Assembly (NCBI GenBank): GCA_034766995.1 | Contig: CM068322.1 | Location: 13,505,810 to 13,569,809 of the forward strand | Length of the DNA: 64,000 nt | Source: Acanthacorydalis orientalis | Lineage: Eukaryota > Arthropoda > Insecta > Megaloptera > Corydalidae | Direction of reading: 5' to 3' | Shown: one piece after another, positions 36,822 to 50,360 of the stretch | Layout of the letters: each line of letters starts with the position of its first letter | Numbering within the stretch: the first letter of the stretch is position 1 | Position numbers and translations under genes: made by a program | Notes under the pieces: generated by a model | The model's input: the letters and a program-made list of their open reading frames with translations, nothing else | Told to the model about the DNA's origin: nothing | Database searches by the model: none

Positions 36822-38757
36822 TTCAATGTTCGAAAATAATAAATTGATAGAAGATATTTTTTTATAAATTAAATTATTACTCATTCCATGAAGCACAATT
36901 TCTTTTCTGGTATAAAATGTCAATATTTTTATGTAAAAATATAATATTTTCCTTGAAGGTAATGGAATTGCCATTAAAAATGCATATCAAGTAATCAAGA
37001 ACAATTAATAATCAATTGTTGAACATTTACTATTAGAAAATTTTGTGGTTTGTGAGATAAATGAAAAAAATAATTTATGAAAGTGAAGTTAGCCAAAGTA
37101 CAAAAACTGTTTTGTGAAAATATATTTTAACAATATAGTTTCAGCCCTGCTAATTTCACTTTCACAAATAAAGTTATTATTTATCTAACACATCTCAAAA
37201 TATTCGAATAACGAATGTTCTATAATTGATTATTAATCATTTTTGATTATTTTTATATTTTTCAATGCTAATTCCATTCAAAATGAAATCATTCAATTCA
37301 TAATCAACAAATTATTTAGTAAATTAATTAAATGTGTCAATAAGTAATATTATAACGAAAATAACAATGTATTTATATGTTATTATATATAAAATATACT
37401 ATTTTTTTGGATACAGTACTAAAAAAAAATCTTTAACACGGTGCTTAATGTCCCTTGTATATTTGTTTATCTCTTCACTACATAAATATTTTTTGTTCAT
37501 ATTTTTTTCGTGCGGCCGGCGATAACTATGCACAATTTTCAGACATTAGTTGCGTGAAAGGTACAAGTATTCGCACATAAATGTGTTCAGTTTATATAGT
37601 ATCGTAATCCGTCAAGGTTAAATTACAAACATGTACGTTTATTGTGCGCTCTGGTTGTAAAAAAAATATATAAATTCACTTGTATTTTTCGACTAATTTT
37701 ATAGATCAGTTATAACAGAAAATAAAATGCATATGTTTGAATTTTGAATTATTAGTTAATTAATTTCGGTTTTTTATTGATCTTGTTAATTCATTTATAG
37801 AATAAGTGTTTTAAATTTAAAATAATTATTAAATGTATTTCAGGAAACATTATATGGATAGAGAATTGTACCACATGGTAATAAACAGTGAAATTAATAT
37901 CAAATTAACAATAATTATATTATTTATCGATACAATGCGGATAATATATGTAAGTGTTTGTGAACAGTATGTAATCTCAACACCTTGCGAACGCTACATA
38001 CAAAGGATAATTATTGAGTATTTATACTACGTTAAACGATGTAAACGCATTATGCGCATTTTTGTTTCGAAGCGTCCAGGACGATGTAAGCATATAAAAT
38101 GAAAAAAACCACAACAGAATCAAAGTAGAGAGTTACAGAAAAGTTCTGTGCATCCCTGCGTTATATGCTGCAATGAAAACAGCTGCAAAATTATTTATAC
38201 TCTTTGCTTTATATCAAAAAAAAAATTTAAACTTTCCTAAGATCAAAAATAAAAAGTTTATAATAACACGAACGAATTTCTAGCATTTACCGTCAAAAAA
38301 TACTGAAACTTACTAATATCAAACTCTTTTATTGTTAATATTTTTATTGGAAACAACGACAGAATTTCAGAAAACAGAGCGATTAAAATGTGTCGCTGCT
38401 TCTACCCTCTTCACTCTTTTGATTGTGTTAACTTCAATACCAAAATATGATCCTTATCATTTCTGTTTTCTGCCGCTGCCCTTTGCTTTAATTCTGTCAT
38501 GGTCTTTAGACACAATACATTCTCATTAATTATTTAAAATATTGTATTATAAAAATGTAAGAGGAACAATTGGAATTGTAAATATGAAAAAATGTAAAAA
38601 TGACAAATGTTTCATTACAAGGTACATAAAAATGTATGAATACGCAGGAAAACAACTGAATTTGTATTTTTTTTTTAAATAATGCAGGATTTTACAATAA
38701 TCATATTTTTTTCATATCATAATATTAAATTACTTTAATAATCTATTTAAATCCTTA
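36822..38757. other. Mostly AT-rich unassigned DNA
   Basis: Two less biased patches occur, at 37500-37640 (CGTGCGGCCGGCGATAAC) and 37960-38180. Plus-strand frames of 89 (37833-38102) and 65 codons (38332-38529) show no known domain; the second has one hydrophobic segment. I do not call genes. Confidence 0.4.
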
Positions 38758-38776
38758 TATATATATATATATATTC
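38758..38776. repeat. Short (TA)n tract
   Basis: About 8 TA units ending in TTC, beside the hAT-like target duplication. Confidence 0.8.
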
Positions 38777-39056
38777 ATATATACCAGTAGTCTTCAAACT
38801 TTGCTGATTCACGGAACCTTTAAGATTATAAACTTTTTTGCTGAACCCCTACCATCCCCAGAAAAATAAAAACTAAATATCCCACAAATTTTGAAAATCA
38901 ACCATTTTACATGAACAAATTTTATTATTTACATCTGATTGAACGTGGTCTTTATGTGTATTCAAATAAAGTTTTACTACATAATAGACATAAATACAGT
39001 TTTACTACATAGTAATAGGTAATTGTATGTATTTATAGAATTTAAATAAATAATTA

Positions 39057-39597
39057 GGTTAGTAAGAAAATAACTGCTGTTTTTGTTTTCTAAATTCAAA
39101 CCTTAGTTTCTCAATAAAAATGTCATTTCATCATTTCATTTTAATATTATTTTAAAGTGCATTTTTTGGTCTGTATTTTGGTAACATCAACTTTGGTTTT
39201 ATTATTAATTTTGTTCCAAATTAGGCTTTTGAATTAAAGATAAAAAATAAGTAAATAAGATTTTTTTTGTATGAGTTCAAAACGGGTGGTAAAGCAGTAG
39301 AAACTGCTCGTAAACTAAACGATGATTTTGGTGTGGGTACTGTTAAAGAACGTACGGTGTAATGGTGGTTCCAAAAATTTCGTACTGGAGACGAGAGAAT
39401 TGAAGATGAAGAAGGTCGCGGGCATCCTTTTTCAGTTCATAACGATCAACTAAAGGTATTAGTTGAATCAGAACTACGCAGAACAATTCGAGCGCTTGCA
39501 CAAAATCTAGGCGTTAGTCAACCAACAATTCTGGACCACAAATGGAAAAATGTATGAATGTGAAGGTCATAAACCGTAATTAATTTTCTACCAACTT
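39057..39597 (+). mobile_element. Mariner deletion derivative, copy E
   Basis: The best preserved member. The left end is GGTTAGTAAGAAAATAACTG and the right end is GTAATTAATTTTCTACCAAC, with TA on each side. It is about 540 bp long. The leader (TGCATTTTTTGGTCTGTATT...) matches copies A, B, C and D. It contains a nearly open helix-turn-helix coding segment and lacks the catalytic domain; the join to the 3' end follows ATTCTGGACCACA. It lies inside the hAT-like element at 38785-39743. Confidence 0.9.
39270..39539 (+). pseudogene. Mariner transposase DNA-binding domain, one internal stop
   Basis: Ninety codons in one frame from YEFKTGGKAVETARKLNDDF to LGVSQPTILDH, with a single stop at 39360-39362 where irritans-type mariners have Gln before WWF (one C-to-T change would explain TAA). 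Landmarks are GVGTVKERTV, WWFQKFRTGDERIEDEEGRG, NDQLKVLVESE and RALAQNLGVSQPTI. The first matches HTH1 of the paired-like domain, the linker carries a GRGHPF AT-hook-like motif (GRP in relatives), and the last matches HTH2. The N-terminal Met region is frameshifted. No catalytic motif follows. Confidence 0.85.
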
Positions 39598-39751
39598 AAT
39601 ATTATGAATTATCTATATTGATTTTTTCGCATTTCGGGGTTTTTCTTCGAAAATTCTTTCGAATTTTGACTTTGACTCGCGAAATCCCTGAAGGGGTTAC
39701 GCGGAATCCCAGGGTTCCGTAGAACACTGTTTAAAAAATACTGATATATGC

Positions 39752-39812
39752 ACACACACACATATATATAAACATATACACACACAAACATATATATATA
39801 TATATATATACA
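39752..39812. repeat. (CA)n-(TA)n compound microsatellite
   Basis: Two CACACACACA blocks and TA runs begin right after the hAT-like element. Confidence 0.9.
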
Positions 39813-40761
39813 CTTAAATATTAATTATGTTCTCGTTTGCGGATACTAAATCATTGTAAGTAATATTTTATTTAGAGATTTTTGTTAACTGTTGTAAAAT
39901 TACTTATACTAGTAGAAAAAAATAATATTAAACGATATTGACGATTTGATTAAGATTTTTGATTTAGGATTTTTTTATTTTGAAAAGTATTATTGTTTAG
40001 TTGTTATTGAGTTAAGTAGATCGATTATCGAATTGGAAACTACTGATTGATCTTTTAAATGATAAACTAAGTAAAATTGATGTACATTATCATCGGGTAA
40101 TAATTCGGTATGTATTATTTAAACCATACCCATTAAATAAAACAAAATAACGTTTATAATGAAAATTTTTAAGCTTAAATAACTGCTTAAATGGCCCGAA
40201 ACGGACTATCTATGAATAAACGTATAGTAATAAAACTAAGAATGTAATATATGTTGCTGCGTATAACAAATTTACCCTCCATAATATAGAAGATGACAAC
40301 ATTTCATTACTGGAATTTATACAATTATTATGTATAAATTATATAAGAGCTTTGTCATTACTCTCAAACCTACAAAAGCAGAAGTACCGATATTTAATAA
40401 AAAAAGAATTAAAAAACGACCAACAATATAATATATATTAGAAAATAAGAGAAGGAAATAAAACAATATACGAAAATAATGTTAAACTAGTAACAATAAA
40501 CTGCACGAGGATAGTTTTTCTACATATTAATGAAAGCATTTTTCATATACATTTTAAGAAACGTTACACCTTTTTACGAGAATTTTTTTTTCTGTAAACA
40601 TACACTAATTTTTTCTATTTTCATGGTAATTTATTGCAAAAATAAAGAAATATTAAAGTTCATTAATTTTGTTTATAATACTATTTTACCTTTAATTTGG
40701 GCTCAATAAATAATTTGTTTCCAAAAAATTAAACCTAAAAAACGTTAAATAAATCTTTGAG
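39813..40761. other. AT-rich unassigned DNA
   Basis: Nothing recognised. Confidence 0.5.

Positions 40762-40797
<36 letters not shown>
40762..40797. repeat. (TA)n microsatellite
   Basis: About 16 TA units. Confidence 0.95.
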
Positions 40798-40798
<1 letters not shown>

Positions 40799-40928
40799 GG
40801 ACTTTAAATATTCTATATTTATGTAATGCGGCTAATTTAAGGATAAAATATTTTTTATTAAGTTGAGTTAAACGACTAACAGTATTCTAACTATTTAATA
40901 TGTTAAATAATTATTTTTTCATTTTATA

Positions 40929-40998
<70 letters not shown>

Positions 40999-41000
40999 GA
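40929..41000. repeat. (TA)n microsatellite
   Basis: TA runs with two TACATA interruptions. Confidence 0.95.
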
Positions 41001-41274
41001 AGATATATATTTATAGTAGTATGAAATTTAAAGTAAATATTCAATCACATAATTAATTTTGAAAATTAATGGTAATATAATAATAACCACTCACCTTATT
41101 TCATTATATTCTTTCGATTTATCCAGCATAAAGAAAATGAAACATCCGATAACTGAATATTAAGTGTATTTTATAAAACTTAACTACATGATCGAAACTA
41201 ATTTGATATTATTTGTATATGAAAATATGTTTTATTCACTAAATTTGTTCCAAAATTTACTAAATTTATATTTC

Positions 41275-41278
<4 letters not shown>

Positions 41279-41337
<59 letters not shown>
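41279..41337. repeat. (TA)n microsatellite
   Basis: About 29 TA units. Confidence 0.95.
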
Positions 41338-41338
<1 letters not shown>

Positions 41339-42204
41339 CATTTTAGTACACGACAAAGTCAAATTTTAAGTCACCAGAATCACACACATTTCCAAGACGA
41401 TCAAATATTGCACACAACTGGAAATCAAAAGGATGCTAAGCATGCCCATCAAGTTATTAATAAAGTATGTACATTTCTTTCTCACATTGTACCAAGTATT
41501 ATATAAATGTATATGTAGATAATTTATATAACACATGTGACACTTTAATAATTGACTTGTGTAACACTAAACACAAATTCATAAAAATATTTTCTATCGG
41601 TATAAAAATAAATATATCTGTGTGGAAATGATCTGGTCTTTATACGAACTTCTTTTTACAGATTTTCAGTATAAATTAATGAAATTCAATACCGGCAGTT
41701 TCAAACATATTTGCGTTATGTCATCAGGAAAATACATAACACAATAATGCAACTAAGTTAAAATAAATTTGTATATGTGTAAATTTATATATATCTATAT
41801 ATATATAAATGTTATGATTTACATATCAGCTTAGAATGTAATAAATTAAACGAAAAAATATATAGTATATATCTTAACCTTTATGTGTAATTCTTTTAAC
41901 TAGCTATTATTTCATTATTATAGTAAATATAAAATTCACGTCCGTTAGTTAAAACTCATTTTATACATCAATAAAATATTTTTTAAGTTAGTAACTTAAC
42001 AAATAAAATCTTATATAATATTATTAATTTATATAATAAATATGACGATATAATTCTACATATAGTGGCATGAAAAAACTAATTTCAAAATGCCAATTAA
42101 TTATGGAATTAGGAGAGATGTATATTTTGAATTGACTATTCATTGAAGCCTATTTTGAATTCAACAAAATACATATTCAATACATAATGTTGAGAAAAAA
42201 GCTA
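41338..42204. other. AT-rich unassigned DNA
   Basis: 41340-41470 is slightly more complex; no motif recognised. Confidence 0.45.
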
Positions 42205-42208
42205 ACAT

Positions 42209-42287
<79 letters not shown>

Positions 42288-42288
42288 A
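42205..42288. repeat. (TA)n microsatellite
   Basis: About 39 TA units with one CATATA, followed by GTATGTATAAGGAGAGACAG. Confidence 0.95.
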
Positions 42289-42684
42289 AGGAGAGACAGA
42301 ATAGAAATTAATTTAGTAAAAATTAATATTTATACCTTCTAACAATACCATTTTTTAAATGAAAATATCTACTATAATCTTTTTATTTAAAATTAATTTA
42401 TACATTAATTGAATTAGTTATTTATTTACATGAAGATTATTTTTCATCGTAGGAAGAATATAGCAACATATGTACATTATATTAGATAATAACTAAACTA
42501 ATTAATACTCTGATGCTACAGTTAATATAACGATTGAGTAATTTGACTTGTTAACTAGATGTTTCATTTTGAATATAGTGAGTAACAGTGCCGTATAAAT
42601 TAACTCTTCAAGCATATCTTCTACAAACAAAACAGAATAAAACACGAGCAAAGTTATATTCATGCTTACAATATATTATATTAT

Positions 42685-42717
42685 CTACATATATGTATAT
42701 ATATATATATATATATA
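42685..42717. repeat. (TA)n microsatellite
   Basis: About 14 TA units with TGTA. Confidence 0.9.
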
Positions 42718-42740
42718 CACATACATGAATATACATATAC

Positions 42741-43130
42741 TAGGTTTACAAATTAATTCGGTGTTTTTTTTTTTATAGAAAATCAATGTTTACGGGAAAA
42801 TGGAATACATTTCAATCCTCAAAACATCCCCCATTATTTTGCATAATTGCTCCATCTGTCGGAAACTGACGAATCCCTTGTCGAAAAAAAAATTGAGGAT
42901 GTGAGTCGATAAAGTCATAGTATATTTCTGAACTCTTCCACTGTTTTATTTTCTTTGCATGTTTTATGCGTTACAATGCCTTCCTCCAAAGCAAACCATT
43001 CCTGCGGCACAGTCAACATTTTTTCAACTGGCATGCGAAAAGTATGTTATGTCTAATATGTTGCTTTTTAAATGCCATTGTGTTCACTACTGTTATTGAG
43101 GTTATGCCAACTATTTGGTTAAAATGTAGT
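42741..43130 (-). pseudogene. Probable mariner-type transposase, 3' end fragment
   Basis: The left boundary CTAGGTTTACAAATTAATTC resembles a mariner-superfamily terminal repeat next to TA. On the minus strand the adjacent coding remnants read IVGITSITVVNTMAF, EEWFALEEGIVTHKTCK and IDSHPQFFF, then S(D)RWSNYAK and CIPFS before the terminus. The short ...FF..GI..L..RW... pattern is what mariner C-termini show. The catalytic region is absent and frames shift repeatedly, so the family within Tc1/mariner is uncertain. Confidence 0.5.
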
Positions 43131-43237
43131 GTTTTCAAATGTTAAAATTGGCACTCTAAACGAAGAGAAAATATATTAATTTGAAACAGAGTTACGATTG
43201 ATTTAATTTAAAAGAATCTAATTAATTTGCATACCTA

Positions 43238-43239
<2 letters not shown>

Positions 43240-43277
<38 letters not shown>

Positions 43278-43285
43278 GTGTGTGT
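43240..43285. repeat. (TA)n-(TG)n compound microsatellite
   Basis: TA run, then AATGTGTGTGTATG. Confidence 0.9.
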
Positions 43286-44052
43286 ATGATTGTGTATGAT
43301 ATTTATGATAAGAGGGAGTAAAGAATAAATTTTCTAGAAAAAACTCTATCTTTTTAAAAAAAAATGTATAAGATTTGCAATGTATTTGGTCCTTAGAATA
43401 TTTCAATTATGCTATTTATAAATATTTCTTAATTTTGATTTTATTAATTAAATTCGAACTTCTTTTAATTCTTGAATTAATAAAATATTTAGTCATTACA
43501 TGTTCATGAAGCATATTTGGATAAATAAAAATATTTTTTTTAATTTGTTGAATACTTTTAAACACGAATATTAGTTTGGGTAATTATGCAAATAACTAAT
43601 ACTTACTATGATTGTCATTTTCCAAACATGTCGATACTATTAATTTTTGAATAAATGAAGCATGCATTTTATTATTTCTTTATAATAAATTTTCTCACAC
43701 ACTATAGTATTGAGTAAAATAATATTTTACTTTATAACACATGTTTTTTTATAACATACAGTCAATTTTGAATTAGTTAATTAACTTAATATTAGTCATG
43801 AAGGATGATTATCGATCTTTAAATATTTTATTGTATATTTCAGCCTGATGCAATAATAATAGCTTATTAATTAGATCGTTATAAAAATTTTTTAAAGTTT
43901 TTTTTATATTTAACATATATTCTGTTACTGAGGTGCTTTTTGAAGTAAATATCAGTATCGTCGGTAACGTATGTAAAAGACAATTTTAAATTATAACTGA
44001 AAAATACAATCAATTAAAGTAGTAAAAAAACTTATTTTTATCTTATAAGGTA

Positions 44053-44093
<41 letters not shown>

Positions 44094-44799
44094 TATATTT
44101 ATCTATATAAACATTGTACGATAATATCAATATGTCTTATATTATTTTCCTTGTAATATAGAAGAATACGGAAGAAATATAAAAAACGTCATAAAATTTC
44201 AGGATATATCCAAAATTATAATTATATATTTTTATAAATGTGATAAATTTGATCACTTAAATATTTTTAGATCACATGACTTTCTGTTTAACACTATTAC
44301 CTTAGCTAATGCACTCTTCTAAAATCAATCTAAAGGTGGAAAAAGTTCTGGAATTATTAATGATTAAAATTATTTATTTTACTATTAATTATAAATTAAT
44401 TCGTTATAACTTATTTATTTCATATAAACTATGAAATAAATAGGTTGTTCTGAAGGTTTTCTTCCTTTTAGATCATCTGATTGCATGCTTTTCATTATTA
44501 GGTTTGGACACTCGGATTTATTGAAATGTCGAAGACTAACAAAACTTTGCATCAAAGAAATGGCAGGAACATATAATTATAATCAAATAAATACTAGAGG
44601 TTGAAAACTAAATGGTAAAATGTTTATTATTATCAAGTGCATAATATCTCAAATCAATTCCGTTCCTGATAACATACCTATTTTTCGAATACAAAAGAGT
44701 GTTTATTTTTTTAATAAACATACATAAATGTTATGATACTATATTAAATAATTATATTGTCTCAATTTAATATAATTTTTGTTCCAAACAATTACAAGT
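43286..44799. other. AT-rich unassigned DNA with a TA tract at 44058-44088
   Basis: Nothing recognised apart from the TA tract. Confidence 0.5.
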
Positions 44800-44970
44800 T
44801 ACCACAAGCCACAGATTTGCTATACACGGTGTAATGCAATTTGCACTGTAGTTGAAGTTCATAAAGTGGACATTGTTTTCAAACGGCGCACTGTGTACTT
44901 TAGAACGACCAGTATTCAGTGTTAAGTGCAGAGTAAATTCCAAGACAAGTTCCGAAAAACGAACAAGGTA
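44800..44970 (+). promoter_or_regulatory. Composition island with splice-donor-like end
   Basis: About 170 bp of balanced composition. TATTCAGTGTTAAGTGC at about 44909 resembles an arthropod initiator (TCAGT), and GAACAAG|GTAAATG at about 44969 resembles a 5' splice site. It could be an untranslated first exon; there is no other support. Confidence 0.2.
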
Positions 44971-45374
44971 AATGTTTTATATGTTCATGTTCATAAGCAT
45001 AAACTTATTCGGTTGAACTTTGTTTCAAATATACTCAGAAAAGTTAATTTTGACAATAGTTTTCATTGATTGTATACTCAAATTATTATCTGAGTATATA
45101 ATTAAATTTAAATGTTTTTATTTTAGTAGTAATTTTTTTTTAAATTTATTCAAATAATGATTTCCAAAACATTTTTATTCATAATTACTATTGAACTTTT
45201 AAATTATATTTTATATGAAAACAATACTCTAAGACGAAATATAATTTTACAATATAGTCATTTTTTAAACTTATCGTAAAATATTATAAATTCATTCGCT
45301 TTTAATTTGTTCAGATATTTTAGAAGTCAAAATATATCTTGCTAAATACTTAGAACGAATATTTCATTGCAAAA

Positions 45375-45375
<1 letters not shown>
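44971..45375. other. AT-rich unassigned DNA
   Basis: Nothing recognised. Confidence 0.5.

Positions 45376-45419
<44 letters not shown>
45376..45419. repeat. (TA)n microsatellite
   Basis: About 21 TA units; a shorter tract follows at 45586-45606. Confidence 0.95.
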
Positions 45420-45421
<2 letters not shown>

Positions 45422-45606
45422 ATTTTACTGTAAATTATAATAAATACAACAGGCAGATATGCTAATACTAGGCTTTATTAATTGTGATCTTAATGAAACT
45501 ACTCCGGTTACAACGACTTATGTAGTATATTATTTGTTTTAAAGATACTAGTTAAATAACATAAATACATACGTACATAACATACATATATATATATATA
45601 TATATT

Positions 45607-46950
45607 ATTTACTAATTTAAATTATTATAAATCTATCATCTTAATGGAAATTATTTTAAAGAAATCCTCACTACCTACTTTTTAATTCTTAAAGGTTCTC
45701 TTTTCCCACTAACAACATTTTTCTGGTATGATTAATAAATTATTAATAACTGATTAATAAAATATTAAAGTAATGATTAATAAATTATTTATGATCATTT
45801 TTGATTGTGGGTTATGCATATTTAAATAAAGATTCATCAGCCTCAAAGTTCCAACTTACAGAAAAATCTTATTTTACATTTTGCAATAACTTCATATTTT
45901 TCTATACCTTGAGATTTTTCTGTATCTCTTAAAATTTGTTTTGTACTTTAAAATCGTCATCAAAATTTATAAGAAAACATTAAGAAATGATCAATAATAA
46001 TATAATTAACATTTTAAACAAAAAAAAGTGTGTGATTTGTGCTGTAAAAAATCATTTTTGAAAGTGGAAAACCATTTGAATACTTTAAGCACAGTATCAA
46101 TTAAATTTGTTGTCAGAAAATTATATATTTTATACTAGATTCGAAAAGATAAACTATTGTTTCACAAAGGAATTATTTTTTAGCCCCATAAACAAAAATT
46201 TTATAATCAAAAATGTTAAATTATCATGTATCATTTTTTTATAAAATATGTTCCTAAAGTAAAGTAATAGTTGCTCTAAACCTTTGGATAAATTCTTTTT
46301 CACACATAATTTCCTATATAATGTTTCACGCAAAATTGTATAATAATAAGACTTTTATGTTTTTTTTTAACTGAAAATGAGCCAAAACCATCATAATACA
46401 CTTACAAAACAATAAAAATTGATAAGTTATTGATTATTGAACATTTTTTATTCGAAATTTTTTTTGTAATTTATGGCGAATAAAAAAAAGCTCATTTGTG
46501 AATGAGAAATTAGCGACTGAGTCAAAATTGATTTGTGATAAACTGAATTAAAATAGAATTTAAAAATTATTTGTTCATATACTTTTTAATGATATGAAAT
46601 AAAAAAAAAAAAACAAAGAATTATATTGAATCGAATAAAATTATCCAATGTATAAAATAACTAATTGAAACTACTACTTTAAATAGAAGTCTGTAACTAC
46701 CCAAATTAAATATTTGTATGATCTTATGAAATAAATTTACTAATCTTTCTGGCATCAATAAATTAGTCCGTAAATAATTAACTTAAAACACTTAGGTATT
46801 CAATATCATCTTAATCATTTATGCATATCATTAATTATATATACTGACAGTGAAATCTAATCAATGTAAACTTCAAAGAAAAATACATCACGGATGTACA
46901 CCTATTCTCTTAGTATATCGAGTCTGAAATTAAAGTGTCAATGAAACTGT
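45607..46950. other. AT-rich unassigned DNA
   Basis: Nothing recognised. Confidence 0.5.
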
Positions 46951-46959
46951 TGCATGAAA

Positions 46960-47908
<949 letters not shown>

Positions 47909-47980
<72 letters not shown>
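47909..47980. repeat. (TA)n microsatellite
   Basis: About 34 TA units after CATACATACATA. Confidence 0.95.
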
Positions 47981-47982
<2 letters not shown>

Positions 47983-48041
47983 GTTCTGCATATTGCAGTT
48001 CTGTAATAACAGTAACAGAAAATTTAAATCTGCCATTTATG

Positions 48042-48046
<5 letters not shown>

Positions 48047-48092
<46 letters not shown>
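48047..48092. repeat. (TA)n microsatellite
   Basis: About 22 TA units. Confidence 0.95.
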
Positions 48093-48096
<4 letters not shown>

Positions 48097-48099
48097 CAC

Positions 48100-48238
48100 A
48101 TAATGCTGTACATAAAAATGATCCCAGTACCGTTTATGCTTTACATCCGTACTGGAGAAGAAATGTCACAACGATATATTCTGCTCGTCACATTGAGTGG
48201 TAAAATGGTAAGCATTCATGTCAGTAAGAATTACAAAA
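48100..48238. other. Composition island, first part
   Basis: Balanced sequence open on the plus strand from an ATG at 48103 for about 45 codons before it runs into TA repeats. No domain is recognised. Confidence 0.3.
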
Positions 48239-48251
48239 GATATATATATAC

Positions 48252-48284
<33 letters not shown>

Positions 48285-48303
48285 CATATATATATACATA
48301 CAT

Positions 48304-48351
<48 letters not shown>
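48239..48351. repeat. (TA)n/(CATA)n compound array
   Basis: TA units with ACATAT, ACATACATAC and CACATA interruptions, splitting an island of more balanced DNA in two. Confidence 0.9.
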
Positions 48352-48353
<2 letters not shown>

Positions 48354-48690
48354 CGCGAATGAATAATACGATATCGTCGTATAAATAAGACGAAACGGAA
48401 CGGAACGTCGTAACCCCCTCACCGGACGGTTTATTGCAGACAATTGTCATTTGTCACACGCCCATGCAACTCGTGTTCCCATGGAACGAGCGGTTTCTAC
48501 CTGTGCGTGACGACACCTCACTCATCCATCATCGTAGGAAGTTTTGCTTAAAGCCGCTAACTTTTTTGTTGTATATTTGCCAGTGTCTGATTTCAGTACT
48601 TCCGTTAGTATGTTTATTAAATTTGGGACCGGCGATCGCTATTTAATATTTATACGTACACGGATGTATTTTTTATTCATCAATACAGAT
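48352..48690. promoter_or_regulatory. Composition island, second part
   Basis: About 340 bp with CpG-containing words (CGATATCGTCG, CGAAACGGAACGGAACGTCG, GGACCGGCGATCGC). Overlapping 60-70-codon plus-strand frames lack recognisable domains. Candidate conserved noncoding element or exon. Confidence 0.3.
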
Positions 48691-49817
48691 TTGAAAACAC
48701 TGACTAATGAATATTTTATACATGAAAACTAAATTTTTTATTCGTAATTATGTAACAGTATATATAGCAAATAAAAAAGTGTAAATAATTGTAGAAACTA
48801 CTGAAATCCTTAATATTTATAATTGTTTTTCACACATTCATTACTTTATACATTAATATTTGGATTTAAGAGACTTCGACATAATGGATTTCGAATTTAA
48901 TAGATAAACTTACTCAATATCTTCTCATAATTCTTTCATTAATATAACGGAAATTTTCCGTCGTTGTGAAGGTATTATTTTACAATTGCTTAGAAGAACG
49001 AGGGCCGTCAAGAATATCAAGTGATATCAAGAGATATTGCTGAAGAAGATACAACTCATGATAAAACAGGCGAAGATAGCGATGATGATCATGAAGTAGG
49101 GTCACTAATTATCAAATTGGGCTACCTGAATTGAAATATTTTCCCGATGATTTTATCACATCTCTTAACTCGGCATCTTATCATGAAAATTAGTCGTATT
49201 TCTCTCAATTTCGAGCCATCACAGAGATTATTATTCATAAACACCAAATTGAAAAAATAAATTTGATATTTGCGATTCAAATAGTATTTCGAATAGTTTT
49301 AAAGTTAAAATATAACATGAAGGTTGAGATTTTGATGTAGGTTCATGTAACTAGCAGATTAAATATATATATATATATATAGACAGAATAGTTACAACGA
49401 AGAACACTGCTTTGTTATATGTACTGCTATTTTTTTGTATGTTTCATTTATTAGCCATCTGAATATAAATTTGACTGTGAACTTTCATGTTATGATTTTA
49501 CTTCTAAAAACTTTAAAAATTCTTTTAATTTTTTTATTTAGTTAAATAATTTTTATTGATTTTAAATTCCTTTCCTACATGAAATAAAAAATATAATAAC
49601 ATTTTGTATACATTTAAGGAAAAGTGAAAGCCAAAAACTTACTGGTTTACACTTTTGATACATTAGATTAACTTATAAACATTTCAGTATTTTTATAATT
49701 TTCATAAAAAAATATACTACAATATTTTTATGTTAAGTCCCGCATCGTATACTTTACTAAATATTCTTAATTTGTAAACACTCGTAATAACGTATTATAA
49801 AATAATACTGAATTGGG

Positions 49818-49818
<1 letters not shown>
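48691..49818. other. AT-rich unassigned DNA with a possible coding relic
   Basis: At about 48995-49125 the plus strand reads an acidic peptide (EEDTTHDKTGEDSDDDHEVG) before a stop, in sequence less AT-biased than its flanks. This might be a fragment of a transposase or another acidic protein; it is too short to assign. A TA tract lies at 49360-49381. Confidence 0.3.

Positions 49819-49877
<59 letters not shown>
49819..49877. repeat. (TA)n microsatellite
   Basis: About 29 TA units. Confidence 0.95.
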
Positions 49878-49879
<2 letters not shown>

Positions 49880-50191
49880 TAAGGCATTATCTCTGTTAAA
49901 ACAGGATAATCTACCCGTATCAATGTTTATCTTTGCTAATTAGTACAACTTTGTAAAAATAACACACCTACACATGTTTCTATATATATATATACTTCAT
50001 CATTTGGTAATAAAATACAATTTTCATAACAAATACTGTTTCGCTAATGATTACATAGACAGGTAGGTTATTAAGATATAGTATGTGTATAATGTATACA
50101 GATACAAATATTGTGTAGGAGGTGTATCTAAATATTACCAATTAAAATATATTTTACAAATAAAACAGAAGATTAATTATTATTTCATCAC

Positions 50192-50233
<42 letters not shown>

Positions 50234-50252
50234 GTATATATATATATATATA

Positions 50253-50295
<43 letters not shown>

Positions 50296-50325
50296 GTATA
50301 TATATATATATATTTCTATACATAC

Positions 50326-50358
<33 letters not shown>

Positions 50359-50360
50359 AA
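50192..50360. repeat. (TA)n-(GA)n compound array
   Basis: TA runs with TTTATATG and TACATA interruptions, ending in ten GA units. Confidence 0.95.

Larger units (their letters stand above)
38785..39743. mobile_element. hAT-like non-autonomous element, split by a mariner derivative
   Basis: The left end CAGTAGTCTTCAAACTTT...CACGGAACC and the right end GGTTCCGTAGAAC...TTTAAAAAATACTG are inverted repeats of one another over roughly 35-40 bp. The CAGTRGTYYTCAAAC-type terminus is characteristic of many hAT elements. Flanking 8-mers are ATATATAC (38777-38784) and ATATATGC (39744-39751), matching at 7 of 8 bases as expected for an 8-bp hAT target duplication. Removing the mariner derivative at 39057-39597 leaves an element of about 420 bp with no transposase. 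A 15-bp word (CAGTTTTACTACATA-like) is duplicated inside, near 38970 and 38997. Confidence 0.8.

Noticed and set aside
37833..38102. An 89-codon plus-strand frame as a gene
   Set aside because: No known motif, and rich in Ile, Tyr and Lys as expected for AT-rich noncoding DNA.
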